Origin: Sphingobacteriales bacterium
Lineage (GTDB): Bacteria; Bacteroidota; Bacteroidia; Chitinophagales; Chitinophagaceae
Direction of reading: 5' to 3'
DNA: 64,000 nt
NCBI GenBank assembly: GCA_004144185.1
Contig: SEFP01000001.1
Coordinates: forward strand, 1,054,001-1,118,000
The notes below the pieces were generated by a model, which had not been told where the DNA came from, made no database searches, and worked only from the letters and a program-made list of their open reading frames with translations. Below are positions 9,227 to 18,206 of this stretch, piece after piece. The position numbers and the translations under genes were made by a program. Every line of letters starts with the position of its first letter. The first letter of the stretch is position 1.

Positions 9227-9679
9227 ATGGAGATCCGTACGGCTATTTATAAATACTGCAATTACCAGGAACGCTGCCATCAGGACGTGCGGACCAAGCT
9301 TTTTGAATTGGGCGCGGATCGGGAGTATGGCGACGAATTAATTGCGGAACTGATCGAATCGAATCTGCTGAATGAAGAACGGTTTGCCCAATCATATTGC
9401 CGGGGAAAGTTCAGTCTCAAGAAATGGGGGCGTAGTAAGATCCGGATGCACCTGAAACAAAAAAAAGTGTCTGATTACTGCATTCGGAAAGGACTCGCTG
9501 AGATTAACACCGAAGATTACGAAAAGACCCTGCGTTCACTTTGTGAAAAAGGCCTTGAGAAATATAGTAAAGAACCGCAGGCCTGGATGCGAAACGCGAA
9601 GATTACCCAATACCTGATGAGCCGTGGCTACGAAACGGACCTCATCAAAGAAACCCTTTTAACCCTCGAACCCTCATGA
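9227..9679 (+). CDS. recX: Regulatory protein RecX
   Basis: RecX binds RecA filaments and modulates recombination. The 150-residue protein is all helical by sequence and shows the three-repeat RecX pattern: the first repeat with CHQDVRTKLFELG, the second with LNEERFAQSYCRGKFSLKKWGRSKIRMHLKQKKVS (the best-conserved part of the family), and a third ending MSRGYETDLIKETL. It lies 12 bases after mnmG and its stop overlaps the apaG start by four bases (ATGA). recA is not in the window, so RecX is encoded apart from its partner. Confidence 0.93.
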   Translation: MEIRTAIYKYCNYQERCHQDVRTKLFELGADREYGDELIAELIESNLLNEERFAQSYCRGKFSLKKWGRSKIRMHLKQKKVSDYCIRKGLAEINTEDYEKTLRSLCEKGLEKYSKEPQAWMRNAKITQYLMSRGYETDLIKETLLTLEPS

Positions 9680-10086
9680 TTGTTGCTACCTATCCAAAAA
9701 TGAATGAAGAAACCACTGCCGGGATCCGGGTGCGTGTAGAAACGCAGTATCAGTTCAAAGAAAGCAATCCGGAAGCCGGAGCCTATGTCTTTGCGTACCG
9801 GATCCGGATTCAGAACCAGACCGATCATCCGGTTCAGCTTTTGAACCGGCACTGGGATATCACGGATTGTGGCAATGATATTCGAACCGTTGAAGGAGAA
9901 GGTGTAGTAGGAAAGCAACCGGTTCTGCAACCGACTGATGAGTTCGTGTATATTTCCGGATGCCAGCTGCGTAGTGAGATGGGGCAGATGGTCGGGCATT
10001 ATGAAATGATCGACCTCGTCACCAACCAGTTATTCGAGGTTCGGGTGCCAGCCTTTACCCTGGAAGTGCCATTTAAACTTAACTGA
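9676..10086 (+). CDS. apaG: ApaG domain protein
   Basis: This 136-residue protein matches ApaG from end to end: VRVETQYQFKES, the FAYRIRIQNQTDHPVQLLNRHWDITD block, the glycine-rich GEGVVGKQPVLQP loop and the C-terminal VPAFTLEVP strand. ApaG forms a fibronectin-III-like fold; bacterial members have been linked to Co2+/Mg2+ resistance, and the biochemical role is not settled. The ATG overlaps the recX stop, so translation is probably coupled. Three genes (mnmG, recX, apaG) appear to form one unit ending at the hairpin near 10.2 kb. Confidence 0.93.
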   Translation: MIVATYPKMNEETTAGIRVRVETQYQFKESNPEAGAYVFAYRIRIQNQTDHPVQLLNRHWDITDCGNDIRTVEGEGVVGKQPVLQPTDEFVYISGCQLRSEMGQMVGHYEMIDLVTNQLFEVRVPAFTLEVPFKLN

Positions 10087-10190
10087 TTTTTAGTTTCTGT
10101 ACCGCGAAAAGCATCCGGAACCTGCTGTAGATTCCGTACCTTCGCGCAAGGTTTTAGCTGGGGTTGAATCCATCTTTCAGCAAACCCGAA

Positions 10191-10217
10191 AGGCCGTTTC
10201 AACAACGGCTTTTTTTA
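10191..10217 (+). terminator. Intrinsic terminator after apaG
   Basis: GCCGTT and AACGGC pair around TCAAC and are followed by seven T, about 105 bases after the apaG stop and 49 bases before typA. Confidence 0.75.
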
Positions 10218-10265
10218 TAGGGTGTACCAGCCGCCCGGACCATTCCATCGATTTTTAATTACCCA

Positions 10266-12074
10266 ATGAATATTCGCAACATTGCCATCATCGCACACGT
10301 TGACCATGGCAAAACCAGCTTAGTGGATAAAATTATCCACGCCACCAAAGTCTTCCGGGATAACCAGGACACCGGAGAACTGATCATGGATTCCAACGAT
10401 CTGGAACGGGAACGAGGCATTACCATCCTGGCCAAAAACATGAGCGTAACCTACAAGGATGTAAAGATCAACGTGATCGATACCCCTGGTCACGCCGATT
10501 TTGGAGGTGAAGTAGAACGCGTACTGAAAATGGCTGATGGCGTTCTGCTGTTGGTAGATGCCTTTGAAGGACCGATGCCTCAAACGCGTTTTGTACTTCA
10601 GAAAGCATTGAACCTAGGCCTGCACCCAATCGTGGTGATCAACAAGGTTGATAAGCCCAACTGCCGTCCGGAAGAAGTCCATGATCAGGTGTTTGAACTG
10701 TTCTTCCAGCTGGATGCAACCGAAGAGCAACTGAACTTCGCAACCCTGTATGGTTCTGCCAGAGAAGGCTGGTACAACACGTCTCTGACGCGTACCGAAA
10801 ATATCGATCCGCTGCTTGACATGATTCTGGACAGAGTTCCGGAACCTAAGGTTTCAGAAGGTACCATCCAGATGCAGATTACGTCACTCGATTATTCGGC
10901 CTTCCTAGGTCGTATCGCAATCGGTCGCGTAACCCGTGGAACCCTTAAAGAAGGTCAGCCGTTTCAACTGTGTAAACTCGATGGCGGTTTTGTAAAAGGC
11001 CGGATCAAGGAATTGTACACGTTCGAAGGCATGGGCAAGAAGAAGGTAAGCCAAGTGCCTGCCGGTGATATCTGTGCTGTGGTAGGGGTCGAAGATTTCA
11101 ACATTGGCGAGACTATCGCCGATTTCGAAAATCCGGAAGCACTGGCTGTTATTGATATTGACGAGCCAACGATGAACATGCAGTTCTCGATCAACAACTC
11201 ACCGTTCTTTGGTCGCGAAGGCAAGTTTGTAACGTCCCGCAATATCCGTGATCGCCTCTACAAGGAATTGGAGAAAAACCTCGCCTTGCGGATTCAGGAT
11301 ACCGATGACGCGGATAAATTCCTGGTGTTCGGTCGTGGTATCCTTCACCTGTCGGTATTGGTTGAAACCATGCGTCGGGAAGGGTACGAACTGACTGTTG
11401 GCCAGCCACAGGTAATCACCAAGGAAATCGACGGTAAGAAAAACGAACCGTATGAAACCCTGGTGGTAGACGTGCCAGCCGATTTTTCCGGAAAGGTGAT
11501 TGATCTGGTTACCCAAAAGAAAGGGGAAATGCTGATCATGGAAACAAAGGGTGAAATGCAACACCTGGAGTTTGATATCCCAAGCCGGGGTCTGATCGGT
11601 CTGCGTTCGCAGATGCTGACAGCTACTGCTGGTGAAGCCGTAATGGCCCACCGGTTCCGCGAGTACAAGCCTTGGAAAGGAACCATTCCGGGTCGGAACA
11701 ATGGGGTACTGGTTGCGAAGTTTTCCGGAACTACCACTGCCTATTCCATCGATAAGTTGCAGGATCGTGGGTCTTTCTTCGTCGATCCGGGCGAAGAAGT
11801 GTATGCCGGTCAGATTCTGGCAGAACACATCAAACCAGGAGAACTGAATGTAAACGCGGTAGAAGCCAAAAAGCTGACCAACCACCGGGCCTCCGGAGCA
11901 GATGCTGCCACCAGCATTGCACCGAAGATTCAGCTGACTCTGGAAGAGTGCATGGAGTATATCCAGCAGGACGAGTGCATTGAGGTGACCCCACAAAGCA
12001 TCCGGTTGCGCAAAACCATGCTTGACGAAAACGATCGTTCGAAATACCAAAAGCAACTGAAAGTAGAAGCTTGA
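10266..12074 (+). CDS. typA: Translational GTPase TypA/BipA
   Basis: TypA/BipA is a ribosome-binding GTPase of the EF-G group involved in ribosome assembly and stress responses. The 602 residues fit. GTPase motifs are in order: G1 AHVDHGKTSL (about 10-19), switch I with ERERGIT, G3 DTPGHADFGG, G4 NKVDKP. The later part carries the EF-G-like domains and the TypA-specific C-terminal segment (AHRFREYKPWKGTIPGR, TNHRASGADAA, LEECMEYIQQDECIEVTP). It is flanked by terminators on both sides and is probably a single-gene unit. A TACCTTCG element at about 10136 may be its -7 box. Confidence 0.97.
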   Translation: MNIRNIAIIAHVDHGKTSLVDKIIHATKVFRDNQDTGELIMDSNDLERERGITILAKNMSVTYKDVKINVIDTPGHADFGGEVERVLKMADGVLLLVDAFEGPMPQTRFVLQKALNLGLHPIVVINKVDKPNCRPEEVHDQVFELFFQLDATEEQLNFATLYGSAREGWYNTSLTRTENIDPLLDMILDRVPEPKVSEGTIQMQITSLDYSAFLGRIAIGRVTRGTLKEGQPFQLCKLDGGFVKGRIKELYTFEGMGKKKVSQVPAGDICAVVGVEDFNIGETIADFENPEALAVIDIDEPTMNMQFSINNSPFFGREGKFVTSRNIRDRLYKELEKNLALRIQDTDDADKFLVFGRGILHLSVLVETMRREGYELTVGQPQVITKEIDGKKNEPYETLVVDVPADFSGKVIDLVTQKKGEMLIMETKGEMQHLEFDIPSRGLIGLRSQMLTATAGEAVMAHRFREYKPWKGTIPGRNNGVLVAKFSGTTTAYSIDKLQDRGSFFVDPGEEVYAGQILAEHIKPGELNVNAVEAKKLTNHRASGADAATSIAPKIQLTLEECMEYIQQDECIEVTPQSIRLRKTMLDENDRSKYQKQLKVEA

Positions 12075-12094
12075 GTCTAACTTTAGAATGCTGA

Positions 12095-12139
12095 AACACA
12101 AAGAAGCCGCTTCACTATGAAGCGGCTTCTTTGTGTTTG
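12095..12139 (+). terminator. Long perfect hairpin terminator after typA
   Basis: A 20-bp perfect stem (12095-12114 with 12120-12139) around ACTAT, beginning 21 bases after the typA stop. The arms end in A-rich and T-rich stretches, so it could stop transcription from either side. Confidence 0.85.
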
Positions 12140-13746
12140 GAAACCATCTTGATTGCTAAAATGAGGACGGAAAGCGATCTACTGATAAGCGTGAGCGTGA
12201 CTGTTTGAATTCCGGAATGAATCGGTCCAGGATCTCAATGGTAAAAGAGATCAGTGAACTCAGTTAAAAAGATAAAAGTTATCTCCGAAAGGGGTATGAA
12301 ACTGGAAAGCACAACCAATATCAACTCCAAGACAATCTCAAGTTTTGAAACGAAACCATCTACTTGCCACTGTGGATTTACTGATTACAGGAAAGGGTAG
12401 TAGCCAATCAGGAGAGCGATTATCTACGGAACGAAGCTCAAAAGCAATTCCTGTATTGGAAGTATCCGAATCTCCTCGTTGAATGCTTACAAGGATTTAG
12501 GGAGCGTAGGAGAGAAAACTTAAAAGCAGTTTATGGATTCTGGAGCGTCTACACGCTGCGAAAATTTACAGTCAGCTATACACAATAGAACTGTGTACGG
12601 AAGAAACCCAAGCATTGTGAAGTGATCTTCCGGAACCTATTTGACCTAGGATTTATCCATAGGAAAGCACACTGATGAAGGTTGAAGTAGAAACTGACCT
12701 GTGGCAAAAGAAGGACTTGAAATTATCGGAGTCTAAAAGTGATTGTCTGGACGATTTGAACATGGTCAATCCTGTTCGTTAGAAGACGTTTTCGTAGATG
12801 GTGAGTATTGCAATTCCGACCCGATTTAAGCAGTCTACTTTGCAGAAGTAAGAGTAAATAGAGGAGTCGTGAATGGTCGGAAACTGGCGCCGTGACAGTA
12901 GCTGCATCCGATCTTAAATACCCTATGCTAAGTTGGTCAGGCGATGTAAAACAGAACTATCCAACTTCTGAAATAAGGGCAGATTGCAAAAGGATTTCTG
13001 CCCATTAGAAGACCTCAAATAATCTTAGCAAATCCAACTGTTTGCAATAAAAAGCCTGAATGCAGCTGCCTTAAATCTTAGCTCACATGTTCCATTTACC
13101 GGCACGTTGAAATGCCTTAAAGTTGGACATCTATTGCGTTCTTTTGCAGCCTTTGTTTCAGGCCGAATACATCGGGTAAGATCCGGAAAAAGCAATCAGT
13201 AATACCGAGACTACAAATTCATTCAAGTCGTCTGTAAGAGTAATTAAAGAGTCCTTCAAAGCAGTTTGTTCAAGGCCCGATCTCTGACCTCTTTAGCAGG
13301 GCTAATACAGGGCCAGACTACTCCGGAAGCAGGCCCTTTTTATGTGAGTCAATAAGCAGGCAGAACGGAGTTAGTAGGATCCGTTATAAGGGCCTCTAAA
13401 CCGTGAATTGATAAGCCCGAGATCAGACAATAGCAGGCATCCGCCCGCATAGGTTTTTGTTCCACGTGACTTTTATTGTTGAAGGAGGTTGAAAACGTTC
13501 CACGAGCATCTAACGGACTCTATAAAAAGTGTCTAATAATGACGAAATGATTTTAGAGTGTTGTAAATCAATTGTTTATAGAACATATAACGAGCCCTAA
13601 GACCTATTTGTGCTCCTTATACAGTTCAACACTTGGTTTCTCTAACTCTATTTTTAAACGAAAAATTCCGGTGAAACACGGTTGCTTCCGGACAGGGTTT
13701 TCGTATGTTCCACGCGCTCCTTTTACCGTTCCTTTACCGTTCCGGA
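12140..13746 (+). other. ORF-poor 1.6-kb region, candidate structured non-coding RNA locus
   Basis: No frame in this stretch gives a protein-like ORF; stops are dense in all frames. Lines counted by hand are about 40% G+C, clearly lower than the flanking genes, and the first half is purine-rich on the plus strand. Local stems include 12231-12236/12247-12252, 12271-12275/12279-12283, 12471-12476/12508-12513, 12544-12548/12553-12557, 12579-12584/12592-12597, 12930-12936/12961-12967, 12977-12983/12997-13003 and 13028-13032/13041-13045. GAAACCATCT is repeated directly at 12141 and 12352. It does not match tmRNA, RNase P RNA, SRP RNA or rRNA as I know them. A decayed segment is the main alternative. 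Strand is assigned from the terminator-like hairpin at 13309. Confidence 0.45.
13309..13342 (+). terminator. Terminator-like hairpin inside the ORF-poor region
   Basis: AGGGCC (13309-13314) pairs with GGCCCT (13332-13337), which is followed by more T. The stem is only 6 bp with a 17-nt loop, so it is weaker than the other terminators in the window. It suggests a plus-strand transcript arriving from upstream. Confidence 0.4.
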
Positions 13747-14463
13747 ATGGCTTCCGTTAAGACCTTTGTGTATACGCTGCATTTCTTCTTTAAGCCGTTG
13801 TCCTATTCTCTTTTTACGACCCTGATCGGGCTGCTGTTTCTGACGGCCTGTGCGGCTCCTTCTCCACCGCCTTCACAGGCGCTGACGGCTTCTGATTCGG
13901 CCGCTCACCGCGAGTGGAAACCCGCTAATCTGAAACTGATTTCCAACGCAATTCCGCTGCTTCAAACCGGCGACATTGTCCTCCGCACCGGGGCCGATGC
14001 AACCAGTCATGCACTGATGCTGATGAACCAGAAATCCAGAGTCTATTCCCACTGCGGAATCGTCAGCATCGAGTCCGGAACACCCTGGATTTATCACAGC
14101 ACCGGCGGCGAGGAAAATCCGGATGCCCACCTGCTCCGCGAAACACCCGCGCAGTTTTTCGACCCGTCCTTTAATGAGGGCGGCGGCGTGTATCGGTACC
14201 TGGTCACACCAGCTCAACAGGCGGCCCTCAGCAAGATCTCTCAGCAGTGGTATCGGGAAGGACGGACGTTTGATATGGAGTTTGATCTGGCCACAGATAC
14301 CCAACTGTATTGTGCCGAGTTTGTCTACAAAGCATTCCGGAAAACCGGCTTTTCGGAGCAGCAGTTTTCCAAAAGCAAAACCGGTGGATTTGAATACATT
14401 GGCATCGACGACCTCTACAGTAACCGGGACGCGAAAATGATTTGTTCTTTTCGCTATCAATGA
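13747..14463 (+). CDS. YiiX/YebB-like permuted NlpC/P60 cysteine hydrolase, lipoprotein
   Basis: The 238-residue product has a long hydrophobic N-terminus ending in the lipobox LTAC, so it should be lipid-anchored. The enzymatic part resembles circularly permuted NlpC/P60 (YiiX-like) hydrolases: LLQTGDIVLR, the histidine block SHCGIVSIE, and the cysteine block YCAEFVYKAF near the C-terminus. Such folds cleave amide bonds in cell-wall peptides or lipids; the substrate here is unknown. An upstream in-frame ATG at 13705 would add 14 residues and put the lipid cysteine at residue 49, which is unusually far; from 13747 it is at 35, still long. No Shine-Dalgarno site helps the choice. Confidence 0.8.
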   Translation: MASVKTFVYTLHFFFKPLSYSLFTTLIGLLFLTACAAPSPPPSQALTASDSAAHREWKPANLKLISNAIPLLQTGDIVLRTGADATSHALMLMNQKSRVYSHCGIVSIESGTPWIYHSTGGEENPDAHLLRETPAQFFDPSFNEGGGVYRYLVTPAQQAALSKISQQWYREGRTFDMEFDLATDTQLYCAEFVYKAFRKTGFSEQQFSKSKTGGFEYIGIDDLYSNRDAKMICSFRYQ

Positions 14464-14504
14464 TAACCTTTGCACCTCTTTAAAATCTGCAAATTCTTTT
14501 CTTG

Positions 14505-15029
14505 ATGAAAAAACTTTTCTTTTTTGCTGCCGCGATTCTCGTTGGCGCATTCGCACTCACCAGCTGTTCCGGCGGAAGCCCTAAAGCAGTTGCTGAAAAA
14601 TATCTGACGTCCTTCTACCGGATGAACTACGAAGACGCCAAGAAGTATGCTACTGAGGAAACCAAGAAGCAACTCGATATGCTGAACCAATTCGCCGGCA
14701 TGATGGGCGATACTGCTAAGCAGCAGGCCAAGAACGCGATCGTAAGCGTAACCGACGTGAAGGAAGAAGGTAACAATGCTACCGTTACTTACACCCTGAA
14801 GCCCGATGGTAAAGAGCAGGCCCCGGGTACCCAAACCCTGAAAATGGTGAAAGAAGGTGGTAAGTGGCTCGCTTCCTGGAGCAAGCAGGACATGATGGGC
14901 GGTATGGGCGGTCAGGATCCGAATGCGGCTCCGATGAACGATCCAAACGCAAACATGCCTATGGATACCACCACTCCAATGGTGACTGAACCAATGCCGA
15001 CCGATACTGCAATGGCTCCGACCCGCTAA
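14505..15029 (+). CDS. DUF4878 family lipoprotein
   Basis: A 174-residue protein with a lipoprotein signal (MKKLFFFAAAILVGAFALTSC) and an NTF2-like DUF4878 domain (SPKAVAEKYLTSFYRMNYEDAKKYATEETKKQLD ... GGKWLASW). The tail after about residue 125 is low-complexity, rich in Met, Pro, Asp and Thr. Proteins of this family are common small lipoproteins of Bacteroidota with no known activity. The ATG at 14505 is preceded in frame by TTG, but the lysine-rich start of the signal peptide marks the ATG. It lies 41 bases after the YiiX-like gene and ends at a clear terminator, so the two may share a transcript. Confidence 0.85.
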   Translation: MKKLFFFAAAILVGAFALTSCSGGSPKAVAEKYLTSFYRMNYEDAKKYATEETKKQLDMLNQFAGMMGDTAKQQAKNAIVSVTDVKEEGNNATVTYTLKPDGKEQAPGTQTLKMVKEGGKWLASWSKQDMMGGMGGQDPNAAPMNDPNANMPMDTTTPMVTEPMPTDTAMAPTR

Positions 15030-15050
15030 GCGTCCGGAAACAATTCTTTA

Positions 15051-15083
15051 AAAATCCTCCGCATCACTGCGGGGGATTTTTTT
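15051..15083 (+). terminator. Intrinsic terminator after the DUF4878 gene
   Basis: A 12-bp stem (AAAATCCTCCGC with GCGGGGGATTTT, one G-T pair) around ATCACT, followed by TTT, 22 bases after the stop codon. Confidence 0.85.
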
Positions 15084-15259
15084 ATGCCTGTCCGGAAGCC
15101 GCCTACAACTGTCCGTAGCCGGAGATTCCGGAAAAGTGCGTGTGCAGATCTTCCGGAACCTGTTGTGTTCTGCTGTTATCAAACGTCCCTTCCTGCGATC
15201 CGGAAGCGGAATCGGGCTCCGGTTTCAACAGCACGCCCTGCGTATTACTTTCGCCTTCT

Positions 15260-16534
15260 ATGCTCAACTACGTCTGGATTCTGTTTTTTCTCGTCGGCAT
15301 TGTCGTAGCCCTGTTCAAAACCCTTTTTGTTCCCGGCTCCGAAGCGGTGTTGTCCGATATGCTGACCGGGCTCTTCGGTGCCGCCAAAACCGGCTTTGAG
15401 ATTTCGCTCGGCCTCACCGGGGTGATGACGATGTGGCTGGGCATTATGAAGGTGGGCGAGAAAGCGGGCGTCGTCAGCAGTCTGGCCCGGGCCGTCGCGC
15501 CGTTGTTTCGGGTGCTGTTCAAAAACGTCCCGCCCGGTCATCCGGCCTACGGTTCGATTACCATGAACTTATCGGCCAATATGCTGGGACTCGGCAATGC
15601 CGCGACACCGCTCGGTCTCAACGCCATGAAAGAGCTGCAGGAACTCAATCCGGAAAAAGAACGGGCAACCGATGCCCAGATTATGTTTCTGGTACTCAAC
15701 ACGGCCGGGATCACCCTGGTGCCTTCGTCGGTAATCGCTATCCGGGCGGCTATGGCGGCCGAGCAGGGTCTTAAAGGCTTTAATGCTGCGGATATCTTTC
15801 TGCCTACATTGCTGGCTACCACCATCGCGTTTATTTCCGGAATGATCATCGTAGCCATCGCGCAACGAATCAATCTATTCCGACTGCCCGTACTGCTGTT
15901 TCTGGTATTTTTCGGAGGAATCGCCTGGAGCATCTGGGCCTATGTGCAACACCTCACTGCCAGCGGTTTGTCCAGCGAGCAGGTTGGGACGCGGATTGGT
16001 GCGCTTGGCAGTGGGATTATCCTGTTGCTCATCACACTCTTCATCGTAGCCGGTGTGGTCAAAAAGCAGAAAGTGTTCGAAAATTTTATTGAAGGCGCGA
16101 AGGGTGGTTTTGACGTGGCCTTGCGCATCATCCCGTATCTGATCGGCATGTTGCTCGCTATCTCCGTGTTCCGGAACAGCGGTTGCATGGATTACATCGT
16201 CAACGGCATTGCCAGTCTGGTCACCGCGATGGGATTACCCACCGACTGGGTACCGGTGATTCCCATTGCACTGATGAAACCACTGAGTGGCTCCGGTGCG
16301 CAGGCTTTGATGGTGGATGTGATGAAAACCCATGGAGTCGATTCTTTTGCCGGTAAATTGGCTGCCGTCTTACAAGGCACTACCGAAACGACGTTCTATG
16401 TACTGGCGGTCTATTTTGGTTCGGTAGGCGTGACCCGCAGCCGCAATGCACTGGCACTGGGTCTCATCGCAGACGCCATTGGTATGATCGCCGCAATCGT
16501 GCTGATGTACCTGCTCAGTCCGCCGGGCGTATAA
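15260..16534 (+). CDS. Fused SpmA-SpmB nucleoside-recognition (Gate) membrane protein
   Basis: This 424-residue integral membrane protein joins two Gate/nucleoside-recognition domains. The N-terminal half resembles SpmA (FEISLGLTGVMTMWLGIMKVGEKAG, MNLSANMLGLGNAATPLGLNAM) and the C-terminal half resembles SpmB (FIEGAKGGFDVALRIIPYLIGMLLAI, MKPLSGSGAQALMVDVM, QGTTETTFYVLAVYFGSVG). In spore formers SpmA and SpmB are separate proteins needed for spore core dehydration; here no sporulation is expected, so the fused form is probably a transporter of unknown substrate. An ORF extension of 40 codons upstream is not membrane-like and was discarded in favour of MLNYVWILFF. Confidence 0.85.
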   Translation: MLNYVWILFFLVGIVVALFKTLFVPGSEAVLSDMLTGLFGAAKTGFEISLGLTGVMTMWLGIMKVGEKAGVVSSLARAVAPLFRVLFKNVPPGHPAYGSITMNLSANMLGLGNAATPLGLNAMKELQELNPEKERATDAQIMFLVLNTAGITLVPSSVIAIRAAMAAEQGLKGFNAADIFLPTLLATTIAFISGMIIVAIAQRINLFRLPVLLFLVFFGGIAWSIWAYVQHLTASGLSSEQVGTRIGALGSGIILLLITLFIVAGVVKKQKVFENFIEGAKGGFDVALRIIPYLIGMLLAISVFRNSGCMDYIVNGIASLVTAMGLPTDWVPVIPIALMKPLSGSGAQALMVDVMKTHGVDSFAGKLAAVLQGTTETTFYVLAVYFGSVGVTRSRNALALGLIADAIGMIAAIVLMYLLSPPGV

Positions 16535-16558
16535 AAGGTTCAGAAGCGTTCTGGCAAA

Positions 16559-18043
16559 TCAGGGCAGCGCTATAACCAGCAGTTTACCAAACGCCCGTAC
16601 GGGATGCGTTGTCAGGTACTGGTGCGGGGTATGGGCCGAATCCGTGATCAGATAGCGGGCACCACGAATCACCTGCTGCTGAATAAATCCCGTATCCAGA
16701 GACTCGCTGAAGGTCCAGCCGGTCCGGTTCAGGTAATAGAGGTTGATAAAATGCGAATCGTCCGGACCAGTGATCACCTTTGCATCTGCCGGCAGAAATG
16801 CACGTAGTTGCTCCTTGTAACGATAATAATCCACATCGAAGCCGGGTTCGTTCAGATCCCAGCGACTTTGCATACGCAACCAGGCCGTAAGCGGGCTGAT
16901 CACCAGCCCTACGATGGCCAACGCCCGGAGCAGACGATATCTTGTTCCGGAAAGAGGGCTTTGGAGCAACTGCCGGTATCCTGCCAGCACCGTCAGCAGG
17001 ATAAACGGAACGAGTGGAAACAGGTAATAATCGTGTTCTTTCCCAATCATACCCAGCTCATACACCACATACAGCAAGCCAGCCACAAGCGCTGCCAGAA
17101 GTGCTTTTTGATCGAGTCTCAACAGACGTTTTTGGATCAGGATGGTTCCGGAAACCCACAAACCAGCCAGAAACGCCAGTAAGGAAGCATAATTCACGAT
17201 CAGCTCCGGCAGGGTCGAAATCAGGTGATGCACGAAAATATCGGCCAGAATAGCCAGAGGTGTCCGGGTCGCAAACAAACCGCCTTTAAGCCCGTCGTTA
17301 TGCCATTCCGGAATGACGGTCAGATACCAGAGGGCAGGCAGCAACAACAGCAGAAAAGAACCCATCAGAACTCCTTTCCGGAAAACCGGTCCCGGCTGGC
17401 AAACAAAGGCCCAAGCCACCACCAGACTCGCGGCTCCAAAAATCGCAAACGGCAGCTTTGTCAGGATGGAAAGTGATACAAGCAGTAAGTGAGCCACCCA
17501 CAGTTTCAGCGTATGGGTTTTGATAAACCGGAACAGGAAATACAAACTCCAGACGGCGGCACAAAGCGAAAAATTGTCCGGCAACGGGTTGATTGCGTAG
17601 TAATAGAACAGGGGCGAAAACGCCAGGCACCAGGCACCCAGGAAGCCTGCAAGTGGAAGTAAGGGGAACACCTGCCGGGCGAGCCTTGAAAATCCCCAAA
17701 GCGTCAGAAGAGACAACAAAAAGCATTCGATTCGCATCACCAGGACGGACGAGCCGAAAAGCAGGCGCCCTTGTGCGAACAGCCATTGCATCAGGGAAAA
17801 CTCCATCCGGAGCACCCGGCTACCGGTTGCGTCGATCTGGAACACACGAGGCGAAAACACATCACCATCATTGCGGCTCAGCGTTTCAATCACCGTTTGA
17901 GTCTGGGTTTGCCGCCAGACGTGAATACCGATTAGATCTGTAAAAAACATACTGCCGTACGAAAACGCCAGCAGCAAAAAGATGAATACGTACCTGTTCG
18001 CAGGCGTACTCAGCTTCCAGATTCCATTCAAAACGTAACGCAT
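16559..18043 (-). CDS. GT-C fold (ArnT/PMT-like) membrane glycosyltransferase
   Basis: The 494-residue protein has about ten to twelve predicted transmembrane helices. The first periplasmic loop contains DLIGIHVWRQTQTQTVIETL, whose acidic residue followed by WRQ resembles the catalytic loop of the GT39/ArnT group. PLPDNFSLCAAVWSLYFLFRF and KLPFAIFGAAS are similar to polyprenyl-phosphate sugar-using enzymes. The acceptor and sugar cannot be deduced. It is convergent with the SpmAB gene (24 bases between stops) and is transcribed alone. Membrane topology and the loop are seen; the enzyme class is inference. Confidence 0.75.
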   Translation of the reverse strand: MRYVLNGIWKLSTPANRYVFIFLLLAFSYGSMFFTDLIGIHVWRQTQTQTVIETLSRNDGDVFSPRVFQIDATGSRVLRMEFSLMQWLFAQGRLLFGSSVLVMRIECFLLSLLTLWGFSRLARQVFPLLPLAGFLGAWCLAFSPLFYYYAINPLPDNFSLCAAVWSLYFLFRFIKTHTLKLWVAHLLLVSLSILTKLPFAIFGAASLVVAWAFVCQPGPVFRKGVLMGSFLLLLLPALWYLTVIPEWHNDGLKGGLFATRTPLAILADIFVHHLISTLPELIVNYASLLAFLAGLWVSGTILIQKRLLRLDQKALLAALVAGLLYVVYELGMIGKEHDYYLFPLVPFILLTVLAGYRQLLQSPLSGTRYRLLRALAIVGLVISPLTAWLRMQSRWDLNEPGFDVDYYRYKEQLRAFLPADAKVITGPDDSHFINLYYLNRTGWTFSESLDTGFIQQQVIRGARYLITDSAHTPHQYLTTHPVRAFGKLLVIALP

Positions 18044-18206
18044 CCATTCAAATATAAGATCTGTATGGAAGAGATGCCCACAGTCCTATCTGAAAGGATT
18101 CGAACGTCAAAAACTCAACGAATTTATTAAAATAATATTTTATGCTAAATGAATTGATGGCCCGTATTTTATAGTCTATTGGGGTTCCCTAAACCCCTTA
18201 TTTTCT

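Noticed and set aside
12140-13746. tmRNA, RNase P RNA or other known housekeeping RNA in the ORF-poor region
   Set aside because: None of the conserved blocks I know for these RNAs is present.
13572-13760. 62-codon open frame at the end of the ORF-poor region
   Set aside because: It overlaps the start of the YiiX-like lipoprotein in another frame and shows no family-like pattern.
18090-18110. GGATTCGAACG looks like the complement of a tRNA T-loop
   Set aside because: The bases on either side cannot form the 5-bp T-stem, and no anticodon arm, D-arm or acceptor stem can be drawn around it.
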